Assembly: GCF_003173595.1 (NCBI RefSeq)
Contig: NZ_QGNZ01000002.1
Coordinates: 372,001 to 436,000 of the forward strand
Direction: 5' to 3'
DNA: 64,000 bases
Source of the DNA: Pedobacter yonginensis
GTDB taxonomy: Bacteria; Bacteroidota; Bacteroidia; Sphingobacteriales; Sphingobacteriaceae
Shown piece by piece: positions 38,453-47,748 of this stretch. The notes beneath the pieces are model-generated. The model did no database searches. It was not told the DNA's origin and was given only the letters and a program-made list of their open reading frames with translations. The position numbers and the translations under genes were made by a program. The first letter of the stretch is position 1; every line of letters begins with the position of its first letter.

Positions 38453-39658
38453 ATGGCATTAACAAAACCGCTTCAGAAGAAATCTAAAAAATCAAAGTTG
38501 AGACGCCTAAGCGATTGGTTGCACTTGTGGCTAGGAATTATTTCTGGCCTTGCTGTTTTTATGCTAGGGCTGACAGGATGTATCTTCTCCTTCCAAAAGG
38601 AAATCACAACGTTCTTACATAAGGATTCTATTTTTATTGAAGCGCCCTCTAAACTAAAAACTTTGCCCTTAAGTACGTTAACAGCAAATGCTGAAAAAGC
38701 TTTAGGTGCTGAGAAGAAAGTTTCATTCATTACCACTTATAAAGTGCCTAATCGGGCATGGGAATTTGGAACATACAAAGCTGGGGATCCTAAAGCTTTT
38801 TGGTATTTCGATTCGGTTGATTACTATGATTTAGTGCTAATTAATCCATACACTGGCAAAGTAACTTTGGTTGAAGATCATAAATATGAATTTTTTACCG
38901 TGGTAAAAATGTTGCATTGGAGCTTTTTAATCAACCATCCAATCGGTCAACAAATTGTAGGCTGGAGTACCGTCATTTTTGTTTTTCTGCTGATATCTGG
39001 AATGATCATGTGGTGGCCGAAAAACCTCAAAAAATCAAATTTCGATAAGAGTTTTAAGATAAAATGGAAAGCAAAATTTAAACGCGTTAATTACGATTTG
39101 CATAACGTTTTGGGCTTCTATGTGATGATTATTTGCTTGATGTTGGCTTTAACCGGGATGGTATTCGCTTTCCAGTGGTTCCAAAAAACGGTATATGCGG
39201 TGGCTTCACTAAGTACAGCCGCACCAAAAAGTGTAGTGGCAAAATCAGATTCCACTGCAAAAGGTTCCGCGAATCCTTTTGACGTAGCTTTCAACGCTGC
39301 CCAAAAAGAATTTGAAAGTGCCGAGAGAATCGGAATGTCGCCCGCAACTGGAACAGGCGATGGTGTAATTTATGCTACTGGCTACCGCGACGATGAAACC
39401 TATTGGAATTTTGATGTTTTGCAATTCGATCAATACTCGGGTAAACTACTTAAACGCAGAAATCAATCTGAAAAAAATGGCGGGGAAGTTGTAACGGCTA
39501 TGAATTACGATATCCATGTCGGGGCTATATTAGGGTTAACAGGCAAAATACTAGCGTTTTTTGCAAGCTTTATCGCAGCAAGTTTACCCATTACTGGATT
39601 TATTATTTGGTGGGGCAAAAAGAAAAAGAAGAAAAATCCTGCGCTTGTAGAATTATAA
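38453..39658 (+). CDS. PepSY-associated TM protein (putative siderophore reductase)
   Basis: A 401-residue inner-membrane protein with about four hydrophobic segments: near 27-47 (WLGIISGLAVFMLGLTGCIF), near 180 (GWSTVIFVFLLISGMIMWW), near 225-245 and near 360-390. Periplasmic PepSY-like stretches lie between. His residues in the membrane segments (LHLWLG, LHWSFLINH, YDLHNVLG, YDIHVG) could bind haem. Such proteins encoded with siderophore receptors are proposed ferric-siderophore reductases. Basic tail KKKKKKNP. Confidence 0.85.
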   Translation: MALTKPLQKKSKKSKLRRLSDWLHLWLGIISGLAVFMLGLTGCIFSFQKEITTFLHKDSIFIEAPSKLKTLPLSTLTANAEKALGAEKKVSFITTYKVPNRAWEFGTYKAGDPKAFWYFDSVDYYDLVLINPYTGKVTLVEDHKYEFFTVVKMLHWSFLINHPIGQQIVGWSTVIFVFLLISGMIMWWPKNLKKSNFDKSFKIKWKAKFKRVNYDLHNVLGFYVMIICLMLALTGMVFAFQWFQKTVYAVASLSTAAPKSVVAKSDSTAKGSANPFDVAFNAAQKEFESAERIGMSPATGTGDGVIYATGYRDDETYWNFDVLQFDQYSGKLLKRRNQSEKNGGEVVTAMNYDIHVGAILGLTGKILAFFASFIAASLPITGFIIWWGKKKKKKNPALVEL

Positions 39659-39780
39659 CTAAACTTCGCAAAAACCGAAGATGAACTTCATTTGTAATGG
39701 CCCAAAGTTTTTAAAACACAGTTAGCCAAAACTAAAACACTTTTAGTCAGATTAAAATTCAGATTTTTAATCACAACTAT

Positions 39781-39788
39781 TAAATTTG
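39781..39788 (+). promoter_or_regulatory. -7 box for the small membrane protein gene
   Basis: TAAATTTG lies 28 nt before the ATG at 39817 and matches TAnnTTTG. Confidence 0.45.
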
Positions 39789-39816
39789 TGCTATATCATC
39801 ACCTAAAATTTATAAA

Positions 39817-40005
39817 ATGAACGCTCTTCTAACCTTCTTAAAAAACTTCTTCCTTGCCTCTGGAATTATTTGGGTATTGGCTGCCTTATCGATAATCACC
39901 TTCGGATTAAACTTTCAACGCCAAGAAATTATCATTACGTTAATCTTACCCCTAGCTTACGCGATTGTTAGAATTTTCGACCAGAGTAAAAACACAGCGA
40001 ACTGA
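39817..40005 (+). CDS. Small two-helix membrane protein
   Basis: A 62-residue hydrophobic protein with two predicted membrane segments, FFLASGIIWVLAALSIITFG and IIITLILPLAYAIVRIF. I do not recognise a family. It has its own candidate promoter and lies 49 nt before an M28 peptidase on the same strand. Confidence 0.55.
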   Translation: MNALLTFLKNFFLASGIIWVLAALSIITFGLNFQRQEIIITLILPLAYAIVRIFDQSKNTAN

Positions 40006-40054
40006 AAATCGTAATCGCTAATTAATTTTAACTTTAAGACTTATTCAATTTAAC

Positions 40055-41197
40055 ATGAAGCGATTTGTCTTAATTTTCATTTTATTTCTTTCTAGTAATT
40101 GTTTCGCACAAGATTCTATCTATACCAGAGCCATTTTAAATGTACTTACATCCAAAAATTTTTGGGGTCGCGGTTATACTAAAAATGGGATGGGCAAAGC
40201 AGCAGATTACCTTTCTGCTGAATACAAAAAACTAGGGCTGTTTGCATTTAACGGCGGTTACAAGCAGTATTTCAGTTATCCTGTAAACACATTTCCCGGA
40301 AAGATGAAGGTTGAGCTTAACGGAAAAAAGCTTATTCCGGGGAAAGATTTTCTTGTAAATAATGAAAGTAAAGGTCTAAAAGCCATTTCAAATGTAGAAA
40401 AGATTGATAGCATACATTTTACAGGCACAGGAAACCTACAACTTATTTTAAAAGATAAACTAACTTGGTCTGTTGCCACAGAAGTTGGAGATTATACCTT
40501 AATCGAACTAAATCGAAAAAACCTTAAAGAAACGCCCACAAATATTCATGTTGAAATCGAAAATCAGTTTATAGAAGATTTCAGCGCCTCGAATGTTTGT
40601 GGCTACATAAAGGGAACAAAATTTCCCGATTCGATTGTGATGATTACCGCACACTATGACCATTTAGGGGGAATGGGTACAGAAACTTACTTTCCAGGGG
40701 CAAATGATAATGCCGCAGGGGTGGCAAGCTTGCTGAGCTTAGCTAAATATTATGCTGCCAATCCACAACCCTATTCCGTTGGATTTATCTGCTTTGCAGG
40801 AGAAGAAGCCGGTTTGCTAGGTTCGAAGTACTTTACTGAGCATCCGTTAGTTGCCTTAAATAAAATTAAATTCTTGATTAACTTAGATTTGGTTGGTACC
40901 GGAGAAAACGGGATGACGGTAGTAAACGCCAGTGTTTACCCCAAAGCTTTTGAAATTTTAAAAACCATAAACGCAGAGTACAAGTACATTTCTAAAATAA
41001 ATGCTCGTGGCAAGGCCGCCAATAGCGATCATTATTTCTTTACTGAAAAAGGCGTACCCGCTTTCTTCATTTATACACAAGGCGGACCTTCTGCCTACCA
41101 TGATGTATTGGATCGGCCGGAAACGTTACCACTAACAGAGTATGAAGATTTATTTAAATTAATTGTGGGTTTTAATCAAAAATTGATGGAGGAATAA
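40055..41197 (+). CDS. Secreted M28 family zinc peptidase (short form)
   Basis: A 380-residue exported aminopeptidase-like protein with signal MKRFVLIFILFLSSNCFAQ. Zinc-site segments are ITAHYDHLG, GANDNAAGVASL, FAGEEAGLLGSKYF, NLDLVGTGENG and the final YHDVLDRPE. It is shorter than the 8-kb paralogue and has a reduced insert between the signal and the catalytic domain. Substrate unknown. Confidence 0.88.
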   Translation: MKRFVLIFILFLSSNCFAQDSIYTRAILNVLTSKNFWGRGYTKNGMGKAADYLSAEYKKLGLFAFNGGYKQYFSYPVNTFPGKMKVELNGKKLIPGKDFLVNNESKGLKAISNVEKIDSIHFTGTGNLQLILKDKLTWSVATEVGDYTLIELNRKNLKETPTNIHVEIENQFIEDFSASNVCGYIKGTKFPDSIVMITAHYDHLGGMGTETYFPGANDNAAGVASLLSLAKYYAANPQPYSVGFICFAGEEAGLLGSKYFTEHPLVALNKIKFLINLDLVGTGENGMTVVNASVYPKAFEILKTINAEYKYISKINARGKAANSDHYFFTEKGVPAFFIYTQGGPSAYHDVLDRPETLPLTEYEDLFKLIVGFNQKLMEE

Positions 41198-41375
41198 GCG
41201 GTTATCCGGATGAACACCCGAAAACAGGATGTAAACTTTCCGTTTGGAACGACGAAGCCAACTTTTATAGATTTAATTTATTGGGATAATATTTTGAGCC
41301 TTTGGGATAATTAACTTTAGCCCTTGCATTTGTATAATCATCTTTGAATCAACAAAAACGAAAACAAGATTCAAT

Positions 41376-42449
41376 ATGAAAACGATACAAAAAATCAGCT
41401 TAGCTCTTTTAATTTTATGTGCCTTCACGGTAAATTTAATGGCGCAAAACCAAATCGAAATCGTAATTGTGGCTTCAAGTCACGACAATTCCAAATCCAC
41501 CCAAAATTTTCGGGCCATTATTGATAAACTGAAGAATTTCAAACCCGACATGGTATTTGGGGAATATCTACCAGAAACTGATTATGCTCAATTGGAAGAA
41601 GGCCACTGGGCAAAAAAGGCTTTCAAAAAAGGGCACGACTATTTGGAAAGGTTAAATCCTGGGGTAATCAAAAATCCATCAAAACAGATTAAAAAAGATC
41701 AGCAGGCCTTATCAAGCTTTGCGTATTATCATAAAACCAGAATGAATTTGGCTGTAAATTATGCTAAAATCTGGGATCGGGGCAATGCGGAATATCAGAT
41801 TTTCTTATTAGAGAATGAGATGAAAAAAAGATTTGGCAAAGAGGAAGCTACGAAATATAGCGAGATGTTTGGCAGTCAGGATTCTTTAAAGAAAGCTGGA
41901 TTGTATCGCCCTGGAAGTGAATATTCGAAAATATACTTCCCCTTAATTTATGAACTAAAACAAGATCAAATTTATAAAATGGACTGCCAAACCTATGATA
42001 AACCTTGGGGAGAAGCATGGGCAAAAATGGATTCTCTGTATAAAATAATGGTTAAAAAGGCAGAGGCAGATTCTACTTCAGATGAAGCAAAAACAGTTGA
42101 AGCGATGAATGTATATTGGAAATTTACCCCAGAGGAGGCGAAAGTTTTTAATGCTGATGCCTATGCAGGTATGAATTCAAAAAAATATGGCGAGCTGGAC
42201 GAAGCTTGGAATTTGTATGGCGGTAGGCACTTTTACGGCTACGCTGGCTTTCCAACTGATGCTTTAAAGGACATGGTTGCTCAATGGGTTTTAAGAAATG
42301 AGGGCATGTGCAAAAACATCATCAACCAGGCCCAAGCCAAAAATGCAAAAAGAATTGTTGTGGGTGTTGGCGCATCGCACAGAATTTGGATGGAAGAAAT
42401 TTTAGCTAAAAACCCAAACGTCAAAATCATCAATTTCAACAATTTATAA
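41376..42449 (+). CDS. Secreted protein of unknown function (weak DUF5694 resemblance)
   Basis: A 357-residue exported protein with signal MKTIQKISLALLILCAFTVNLMAQ. It starts the mature part with a strand and the motif ASSHDNSKS and ends with a strand-His segment (RIVVGVGASHRIWMEEIL), the pattern of TraB/DUF5694-type folds in which two conserved His/Glu motifs lie at the ends. GEYLPETDY may supply the acidic residue. Function is unknown. Confidence 0.6.
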   Translation: MKTIQKISLALLILCAFTVNLMAQNQIEIVIVASSHDNSKSTQNFRAIIDKLKNFKPDMVFGEYLPETDYAQLEEGHWAKKAFKKGHDYLERLNPGVIKNPSKQIKKDQQALSSFAYYHKTRMNLAVNYAKIWDRGNAEYQIFLLENEMKKRFGKEEATKYSEMFGSQDSLKKAGLYRPGSEYSKIYFPLIYELKQDQIYKMDCQTYDKPWGEAWAKMDSLYKIMVKKAEADSTSDEAKTVEAMNVYWKFTPEEAKVFNADAYAGMNSKKYGELDEAWNLYGGRHFYGYAGFPTDALKDMVAQWVLRNEGMCKNIINQAQAKNAKRIVVGVGASHRIWMEEILAKNPNVKIINFNNL

Positions 42450-42603
42450 CAATGGTTAAAAGGTTATATCATCAATCAAATTTGATTTAAACTTAAAGGA
42501 TTTAATCTAAAGCCACCGCATTCCGCCTTTGTTCGTGTCTTTAAGATCCAATAAAAACACCCTTCAGTTAATGTTACGTGCGAACCCCACTATTGCCATT
42601 AGC

Positions 42604-42630
42604 AAACGCCTCCCAAGTAGGGGCGTTTTG
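42604..42630. terminator. Hairpin between convergent genes
   Basis: AAACGCC pairs with GGCGTTT around a short loop, with a bulged extension (AGC/GCT). T-rich sequence follows within about 6 nt. It lies between the 41.4-kb gene and the convergent methyltransferase gene. Confidence 0.5.
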
Positions 42631-42645
42631 CTGGTATTTTTAAGA

Positions 42646-43332
42646 TTAATCTTTCTGAGTGAGTCGAACAAGATATTGATCTTCGCCATCATCAAAAACG
42701 AGCTCACAATTCCAGCCCGTTTCTTCTGCTATTGATTTAATTGTTCTCTCATCTATGTAAATCCAATTGAACCAGTTTCCTTTTTCACCTTTATACTCGT
42801 ATTGATAGGATACCTCGCCATAGTACTGATTCTGAGGTTTAGGTAAATCTTCATACAAATAGGCAATATCGGATGAATCGAAAATCAGCTGTCCGTTGGG
42901 ATTCAGTAATTGCTTTATTTTAAGTAAAAAATCCTTAAAGCCTGGCAAAGTACCGGTCAAGCCAATTCCATTCATCAGCATGATAATGGTATCGAACTTT
43001 CCTTCGAGTGTATAAATATCTTGCAAAAGTGCCTTTTTAACCCCTCTGTCTTTCATGATGTTTACCGCAGCTTCTGATACATCAATTGCAGTAACATCGA
43101 TATTAAAGGCCTGTAGAAGTAAAGCATGGCTACCCACTCCAGCGCCAATATCCAAAACCTTACCTTCACACATATGGAGCGCCTGCAACTCTAAAACAGG
43201 CATTTCTTCGTCATCACGAAAGAAAAATTCTAAAGGCATCTCTTCTGGCTCACCATAAGAATTGTTCAACCAAAGTACATCAGCCTCACCAGTATTGTAA
43301 ATATCAGTAAGTGCTTTACCAAAAACATCCAT
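42646..43332 (-). CDS. Class I SAM-dependent methyltransferase
   Basis: A 228-residue methyltransferase. Motif I is VLDIGAGVGSHALLLQ, followed by the acidic residue in VTAIDVS and motif IV-like IIMLMNGIGLTG. An N-terminal extension of about 50 residues precedes the Rossmann core. Substrate unknown. A TATCTTTG box lies 5 nt before the ATG. Confidence 0.85.
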   Translation of the reverse strand: MDVFGKALTDIYNTGEADVLWLNNSYGEPEEMPLEFFFRDDEEMPVLELQALHMCEGKVLDIGAGVGSHALLLQAFNIDVTAIDVSEAAVNIMKDRGVKKALLQDIYTLEGKFDTIIMLMNGIGLTGTLPGFKDFLLKIKQLLNPNGQLIFDSSDIAYLYEDLPKPQNQYYGEVSYQYEYKGEKGNWFNWIYIDERTIKSIAEETGWNCELVFDDGEDQYLVRLTQKD

Positions 43333-43337
43333 AAGTG

Positions 43338-43345
43338 CAAAGATA
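43338..43345 (-). promoter_or_regulatory. -7 box 5 nt before the methyltransferase start
   Basis: On the minus strand TATCTTTG ends 5 nt before ATG 43332, the same octamer and nearly the same spacing as before the LutB-like and YicC genes. Confidence 0.5.
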
Positions 43346-43405
43346 GTTAGGAAACACTAAAGCGAAAAAATTAAACTACTCAGCTCATTAACTTTATACT
43401 TCTAA

Positions 43406-44809
43406 TCAGTCTGAAAGATTAAACTCTTGATGATATTCTGGAATAGCGACATGCATAAAGCCGTGTTCTTTCAAGGTGGCGGCAAAATGTTGTTGCACTT
43501 CATATTCGCCATGCACCAAAAATAACTGTTTAACCTTGGCTGGGTCTTGGCAAGATAAAAATTTAAGTAAATCTTCATAATCGCCATGCGCGCTCATCGA
43601 TTTGATAGATCTTACCTCTGCTTTCACATCGTAATTGTCTCTAAAAATCTCTACAACCTTCTGCCCTGCAATTAGTTTTCCGCCAAGCGAATTGGGTTCA
43701 CAATACCCAACCATTAATATGGTATTTTTGTGGTTTCCAATGTTATTTCTAATGTGATGCTTGACCCGGCCAGCCTCCGCCATGCCAGATGCCGAAATAA
43801 TTACACATGGCCTTGGATCTTCATTTAAAGCTTTAGACTCTTCTACAGTTTCTATAAATCGAAGCCCTTTAAAAGCAAAAACATCATGATCTACCTTCAA
43901 TGTGCTTTTTACCCCATTATTGTAAACTTCGGGATGGTTTTTCAAAATCTCTGTCGCTTTTGAAGAAAGTGGACTATCTACATAGTAAGGTACATCAGGC
44001 AATTTTCCCTTAAGCTCTAAACCATTTAAGGCATAAAGAAGTTCTTGTGTTCTTCCAACACTAAATGCAGGAATAATCACCTTACCTTTTTTTACTTTAC
44101 AGGTATTACTGATGATCTCCAGCAACATATCTTCAATTGGATCAAGATCTTTATGTAAAGAATCTCCATAGGTAGATTCCATTAAGATATAATCTGCCTG
44201 ATCAAACTGCTGTGGGCTTTTTAAAAGTAAATCACCATAACGGCCAACATCTCCGCTAAATGTAATTCTTGTGGTTTGCTTATCTTCCGTAATAGTTAAA
44301 TGAATCGCTGCACTTCCTAAAATGTGGCCAGCGTCAGTAAATTTTAGTCGGATGTTTTCTTCAATTTCGAAATCCTCTTCATATTCTACGATTTTCATCT
44401 GACTTACCGTCTGAATCACATCGTCATCAGTATAAAGGGGCTCTTCTTTTTCTTCGCCTTCGCGTAAATGGCGATTGGAGAAGTCCGCATCCTGCATTTG
44501 AATTTTAGCAGAATCCATCATTAAAATGCGGGCCAAATCCATGGTAGCCGAAGTACAGAAGATTTTTCCTTTGAAACCCTCTGCAACAAGGCGTGGCAAT
44601 AAGCCGCAATGATCGATATGTGCATGAGACAAAACCAGATAGGTAACTTGCGCTGGGCTAAAGCCAAAGTAACCGTTTAGCTTATCGGTAACCTTACCCA
44701 TGCCTTGGAAAAGGCCGCAATCTAGTAATATTTGAGTGTTATTTTTTAACGTAATAAGGTGCTTACTACCCGTAACTGTGCGGGCTGCACCGTGAAAAGC
44801 AATTTTCAT
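43406..44809 (-). CDS. MBL-fold beta-CASP RNA hydrolase
   Basis: A 467-residue metallo-beta-lactamase fold protein. The zinc motif is SHAHIDHCG (near 60-68) with later ligands in DAGHILGSA. A beta-CASP insert (about 190-330) and the C-terminal SAHGDYEDLL motif mark it as an Ysh1/CPSF73-like RNA nuclease. Family members act in mRNA processing or decay. No obvious partner nearby. Confidence 0.88.
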   Translation of the reverse strand: MKIAFHGAARTVTGSKHLITLKNNTQILLDCGLFQGMGKVTDKLNGYFGFSPAQVTYLVLSHAHIDHCGLLPRLVAEGFKGKIFCTSATMDLARILMMDSAKIQMQDADFSNRHLREGEEKEEPLYTDDDVIQTVSQMKIVEYEEDFEIEENIRLKFTDAGHILGSAAIHLTITEDKQTTRITFSGDVGRYGDLLLKSPQQFDQADYILMESTYGDSLHKDLDPIEDMLLEIISNTCKVKKGKVIIPAFSVGRTQELLYALNGLELKGKLPDVPYYVDSPLSSKATEILKNHPEVYNNGVKSTLKVDHDVFAFKGLRFIETVEESKALNEDPRPCVIISASGMAEAGRVKHHIRNNIGNHKNTILMVGYCEPNSLGGKLIAGQKVVEIFRDNYDVKAEVRSIKSMSAHGDYEDLLKFLSCQDPAKVKQLFLVHGEYEVQQHFAATLKEHGFMHVAIPEYHQEFNLSD

Positions 44810-44835
44810 TTGTAATGGTTAGAAATTATTTTAGA

Positions 44836-44863
44836 ATAAAAATGCCGGATAAATCCGGCATTT
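44836..44863 (-). terminator. Terminator after the YtxH gene
   Basis: AAATGCCGGAT / ATCCGGCATTT with a 2-nt spacer; on the minus strand five T follow. It separates ytxH-like from the MBL gene. Confidence 0.85.
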
Positions 44864-44871
44864 CCTATTCT

Positions 44872-45099
44872 TTAAGCATTTATATCTGCTAGTTTATCTT
44901 TAACCTTGTCGGCCACCGTTGTTGCTTTATCTGCTAGGCCAGCTAACTTATCCTTTGATACATCTAATAAATCAGCAAAAAAATCTGATAATTTACCTTT
45001 GATGTCGCTGGTAGAATCTGAAGATAATGCCAATGCGATTGTTGCGCCTAATGCTGCTCCGGCTAATACGCCTACTATAATTTTTGTTTCTTTCTTCAT
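44872..45099 (-). CDS. YtxH-domain small protein
   Basis: A 75-residue protein with an N-terminal membrane segment (IIVGVLAGAALGATIALALS) and a charged amphipathic helix rich in Lys, Asp and Ala. This matches the YtxH family, often induced by general stress in Firmicutes and Bacteroidota; the molecular role is unknown. Confidence 0.8.
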   Translation of the reverse strand: MKKETKIIVGVLAGAALGATIALALSSDSTSDIKGKLSDFFADLLDVSKDKLAGLADKATTVADKVKDKLADINA

Positions 45100-45177
45100 G
45101 ATCTTAAATCTTTAACTAATAAACATATTTTAGCTTATCGTGTTTTATTTTTTTTATATTACAAAAACCAATCCACA

Positions 45178-45804
45178 ATGAAACAAGTATTTTTTATCGA
45201 TTTAGATAATACCATTTACTTCACAAAGCCAAATGAGCAGCAACTCATGAGTGGGATTTATAACCTGCTGGATCAATTAGATTTAGGCATTACAGCGGAT
45301 GAAAAAAGGCAAGCTAAACAAGAAATGCTTCGCACACCTTTCTTAAAGATTGCTAAAAAATACGGCTTTAAACCTGAAGCTTTAGAAAAGGCAATCGAGT
45401 ATTTGAGCAATCGATCTGTTACTGCGCCTTTAAAACCCAGCCACGACTACCATTACATAAAAAACCTAAAAGGAAGAAAATTTATTGTCACCGCTGGTTT
45501 TCCAAAACAACAAAACTCAAAAGTTGTAATGTTAGGCATAGCCGATGATTTTGAAGAAGTATTTGTGGTTGACGCAGGATCTTCTAATAAAAAAGAAGCA
45601 TTTCTACATTTAATAGAAAAGCATGATTTAAATAAAGATGAGATTTTAATTATTGGTGATGATGCAGATTCTGAAATTAAATTTGGGCTCGAACTTGGAA
45701 TCGATACTTTTCTATTAGATCCCGAAAATCTCCATCCTAATGCTAAAAGCACTTATACAGCAAAGGATTTAAGTATTTTACCCCAAATTGTTGAGTATGG
45801 ATAA
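45178..45804 (+). CDS. HAD family hydrolase
   Basis: A 208-residue HAD-fold phosphatase. Motif I is FFIDLDNTIYF (DxDxT), motif II the Thr in FIVTAG, and motif IV GDDADSEI. A helical cap lies at about 20-80. The catalytic set is complete, but substrate cannot be told. It is divergent from ytxH-like. Confidence 0.85.
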   Translation: MKQVFFIDLDNTIYFTKPNEQQLMSGIYNLLDQLDLGITADEKRQAKQEMLRTPFLKIAKKYGFKPEALEKAIEYLSNRSVTAPLKPSHDYHYIKNLKGRKFIVTAGFPKQQNSKVVMLGIADDFEEVFVVDAGSSNKKEAFLHLIEKHDLNKDEILIIGDDADSEIKFGLELGIDTFLLDPENLHPNAKSTYTAKDLSILPQIVEYG

Positions 45805-45810
45805 GGCATA

Positions 45811-45838
45811 AAAAAAGTCCCGATTTTCATCGGGACTT
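45811..45838 (-). terminator. Terminator for the DUF6600 gene
   Basis: AAGTCCCGAT / ATCGGGACTT with a 4-nt loop; on the minus strand a run of T follows. It lies between convergent genes and best serves the minus-strand gene. Confidence 0.88.
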
Positions 45839-45844
45839 ATCAAT

Positions 45845-47470
45845 CTATCCTCTACCACCTCTTGATGGTCTTCCTTCCGAGCCACTTCTTTCGCCACCAC
45901 GATTTTGTTGTTGCTGTTGTTGTGGTGCTTCTACTCTTCGTGGTTCAGTACGTTGTTGCTGTTGCTGAGCCCTTTGCTGTTGAACTTGTGCTTCCCTTTG
46001 CTGTGCTTGTTGTGCACGCTGTTGTTGTGCTTGTGCATCGCGTTGTGCTCTTTGTTGTTCCATTTGGGCAGAACGTTGCTGTGCTTGCTGAGCCCTTTGC
46101 TGTTCTACCTGTTGACTACGTTGTTGTTGAGCTTGCGCATCACGCTGTGTTCTTTGCTGTTCCATTTGGGCAGCACGTTGTTGTACTTGTTGTGCACGTT
46201 GCTGATCTACCTGCTGACTACGTTGTTGCTGTAATTGGGCATCTCTTTGTGCGCGTTGTTGTTCAAATTGCCCACGTTGCTGATCAGTTTGCTGGCCTCG
46301 CTGTTGTTGGATTTGCACATCGCGCTGCGCACGTTGCTGGTCTTGGCTCATACGATCTTGTTGAACACCACGTTCAGCTCTTTGTTGTTGGGCCTGTTGT
46401 ACCCTTTGCTGATCTTGATTTCGATCAACATTTGGTTGCCCATTGTTCTGACCAATACGTTCACCTCTACCATTAGCATCCCTATTATAAACCCCGCCTC
46501 TGGTATTGGGTTGATTGCTATTGCCTCTATTCTCTACATTTCCATTGATGCGAACATCGGATTGGCCATTTCTGTTTCCAAATCTGTTATCGGTATTGTT
46601 TCCGCCACGAGTAGAGTTGTCGTTCCCTCTTCCGTTTCTAGCAAAACCTGCATTACCTTGTTCAAATTTCCTTGGTGCCGCGTTGCGATTATCTACCGCA
46701 TTGCGTTCTGGCCTTGGTCTGTAAATAGAAACCGCTCTGCTATCTATCCTACTTGCTCCTGGTCTGTTGCTTTGGTCAAATCTATACACACGTACATCGC
46801 GGTTTGTTGCACGTCTAATATCTTCAACTCTTGGTCCGCCATAATAAGTTCTTCTATTATAAACGTAAGTGTTGTTGATAATGGTTGTGTTGCGGATGTA
46901 CACATTGTTTCTACCATAGTCATACCTAGGAAATCTATTGATATAAATATTGGCTTGAGGAATAAAGTTCCAGCAAAATTCTGGCACCGAATAACGACGG
47001 CCAAAGCTTAAGTTAATGTTGATGCTTGGCGCCATTGGTGCCCAGCCGTAATAACCATCACCACTTCTCCAATCTACCCAAGCTGGTCCCCAATTGGTAT
47101 CTGGCAACCAAATCCATTGTCTATAACTGTTTATTACCCAACGACCGTAGTGAAATGGAGCCCATCCCCAATCGTAATTTGATACCCAAGTATTGCCATA
47201 TTCTGTCATTGCCCAACGGCCATTTGAATAATATGGACGAAACTCATTTTGATCTACATCAGGACGCCAAACGTATCCGTATTGTGGGTCTTGAATCCAG
47301 GTACCGTAGGGTGAAAGTTCATCGTAGAAAGTTTGTAAAGAAACGTTACCCGTGCTATAACCATCATCTTGGTAACTGTCTTGGTAGTCTTGTGCCCTGA
47401 CTAAGGTTGTGGTTCCGGCAAGGAGCCCAAAAAGCCCCAGCACAATAGCCGCTAATTTCAGTGTTTTCAT
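45845..47470 (-). CDS. Secreted DUF6600 protein with Gln/Arg-rich repeat tail
   Basis: A 541-residue exported protein. After the signal peptide, residues about 45-240 form a Trp/Tyr-rich DUF6600 module (FYDELSPYGTWIQDPQYGYVW and related segments). The remainder is low complexity: an Asn/Gly/Arg part, then Gln/Arg/Ala repeats. Two consecutive 34-residue copies begin RAQRDAQ and RTQRDAQ, and a third is partial. It ends in an RGG-like tail. Function is unknown; the composition suggests an envelope or matrix protein that binds anionic polymers. Antisense reading frames here are composition artefacts. Confidence 0.8.
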   Translation of the reverse strand: MKTLKLAAIVLGLFGLLAGTTTLVRAQDYQDSYQDDGYSTGNVSLQTFYDELSPYGTWIQDPQYGYVWRPDVDQNEFRPYYSNGRWAMTEYGNTWVSNYDWGWAPFHYGRWVINSYRQWIWLPDTNWGPAWVDWRSGDGYYGWAPMAPSININLSFGRRYSVPEFCWNFIPQANIYINRFPRYDYGRNNVYIRNTTIINNTYVYNRRTYYGGPRVEDIRRATNRDVRVYRFDQSNRPGASRIDSRAVSIYRPRPERNAVDNRNAAPRKFEQGNAGFARNGRGNDNSTRGGNNTDNRFGNRNGQSDVRINGNVENRGNSNQPNTRGGVYNRDANGRGERIGQNNGQPNVDRNQDQQRVQQAQQQRAERGVQQDRMSQDQQRAQRDVQIQQQRGQQTDQQRGQFEQQRAQRDAQLQQQRSQQVDQQRAQQVQQRAAQMEQQRTQRDAQAQQQRSQQVEQQRAQQAQQRSAQMEQQRAQRDAQAQQQRAQQAQQREAQVQQQRAQQQQQRTEPRRVEAPQQQQQQNRGGERSGSEGRPSRGGRG

Positions 47471-47736
47471 TTGTGTGTTTATTTTAATAACCTAATGTGT
47501 GTGTATCAATTAGAGAACCAAAACTACCCAGGGTTTAATATGCTAGCATAGTTTTCGTCATTTGTGCCAAATATCGCTGATAATGGCATATTTAACTCTT
47601 ATTTAACGTTTTAACTTGCGTATAATTGTGCGGAAAATAAGTCATTTAGAAATAAAATTTGCTACACCACTGTTTACAAAATAGATTGTATGGTACAACT
47701 CTTAAACTTTAAAACTTAAATTCTATTTATTGTAAG

Positions 47737-47744
47737 TATTTTTG
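47737..47744 (+). promoter_or_regulatory. -7 box 4 nt before the RsmI-like start
   Basis: TATTTTTG (TAnnTTTG) ends 4 nt before the ATG at 47749. This is the only candidate promoter in the 278-bp divergent gap pointing right. Confidence 0.5.
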
Positions 47745-47748
47745 CATC

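Noticed and set aside
45862..47011. Long plus-strand frames of 109-258 codons opposite the DUF6600 gene
   Set aside because: CAA/CAG-rich repeats leave the antisense frames open; the minus strand has signal peptide, domain and terminator.
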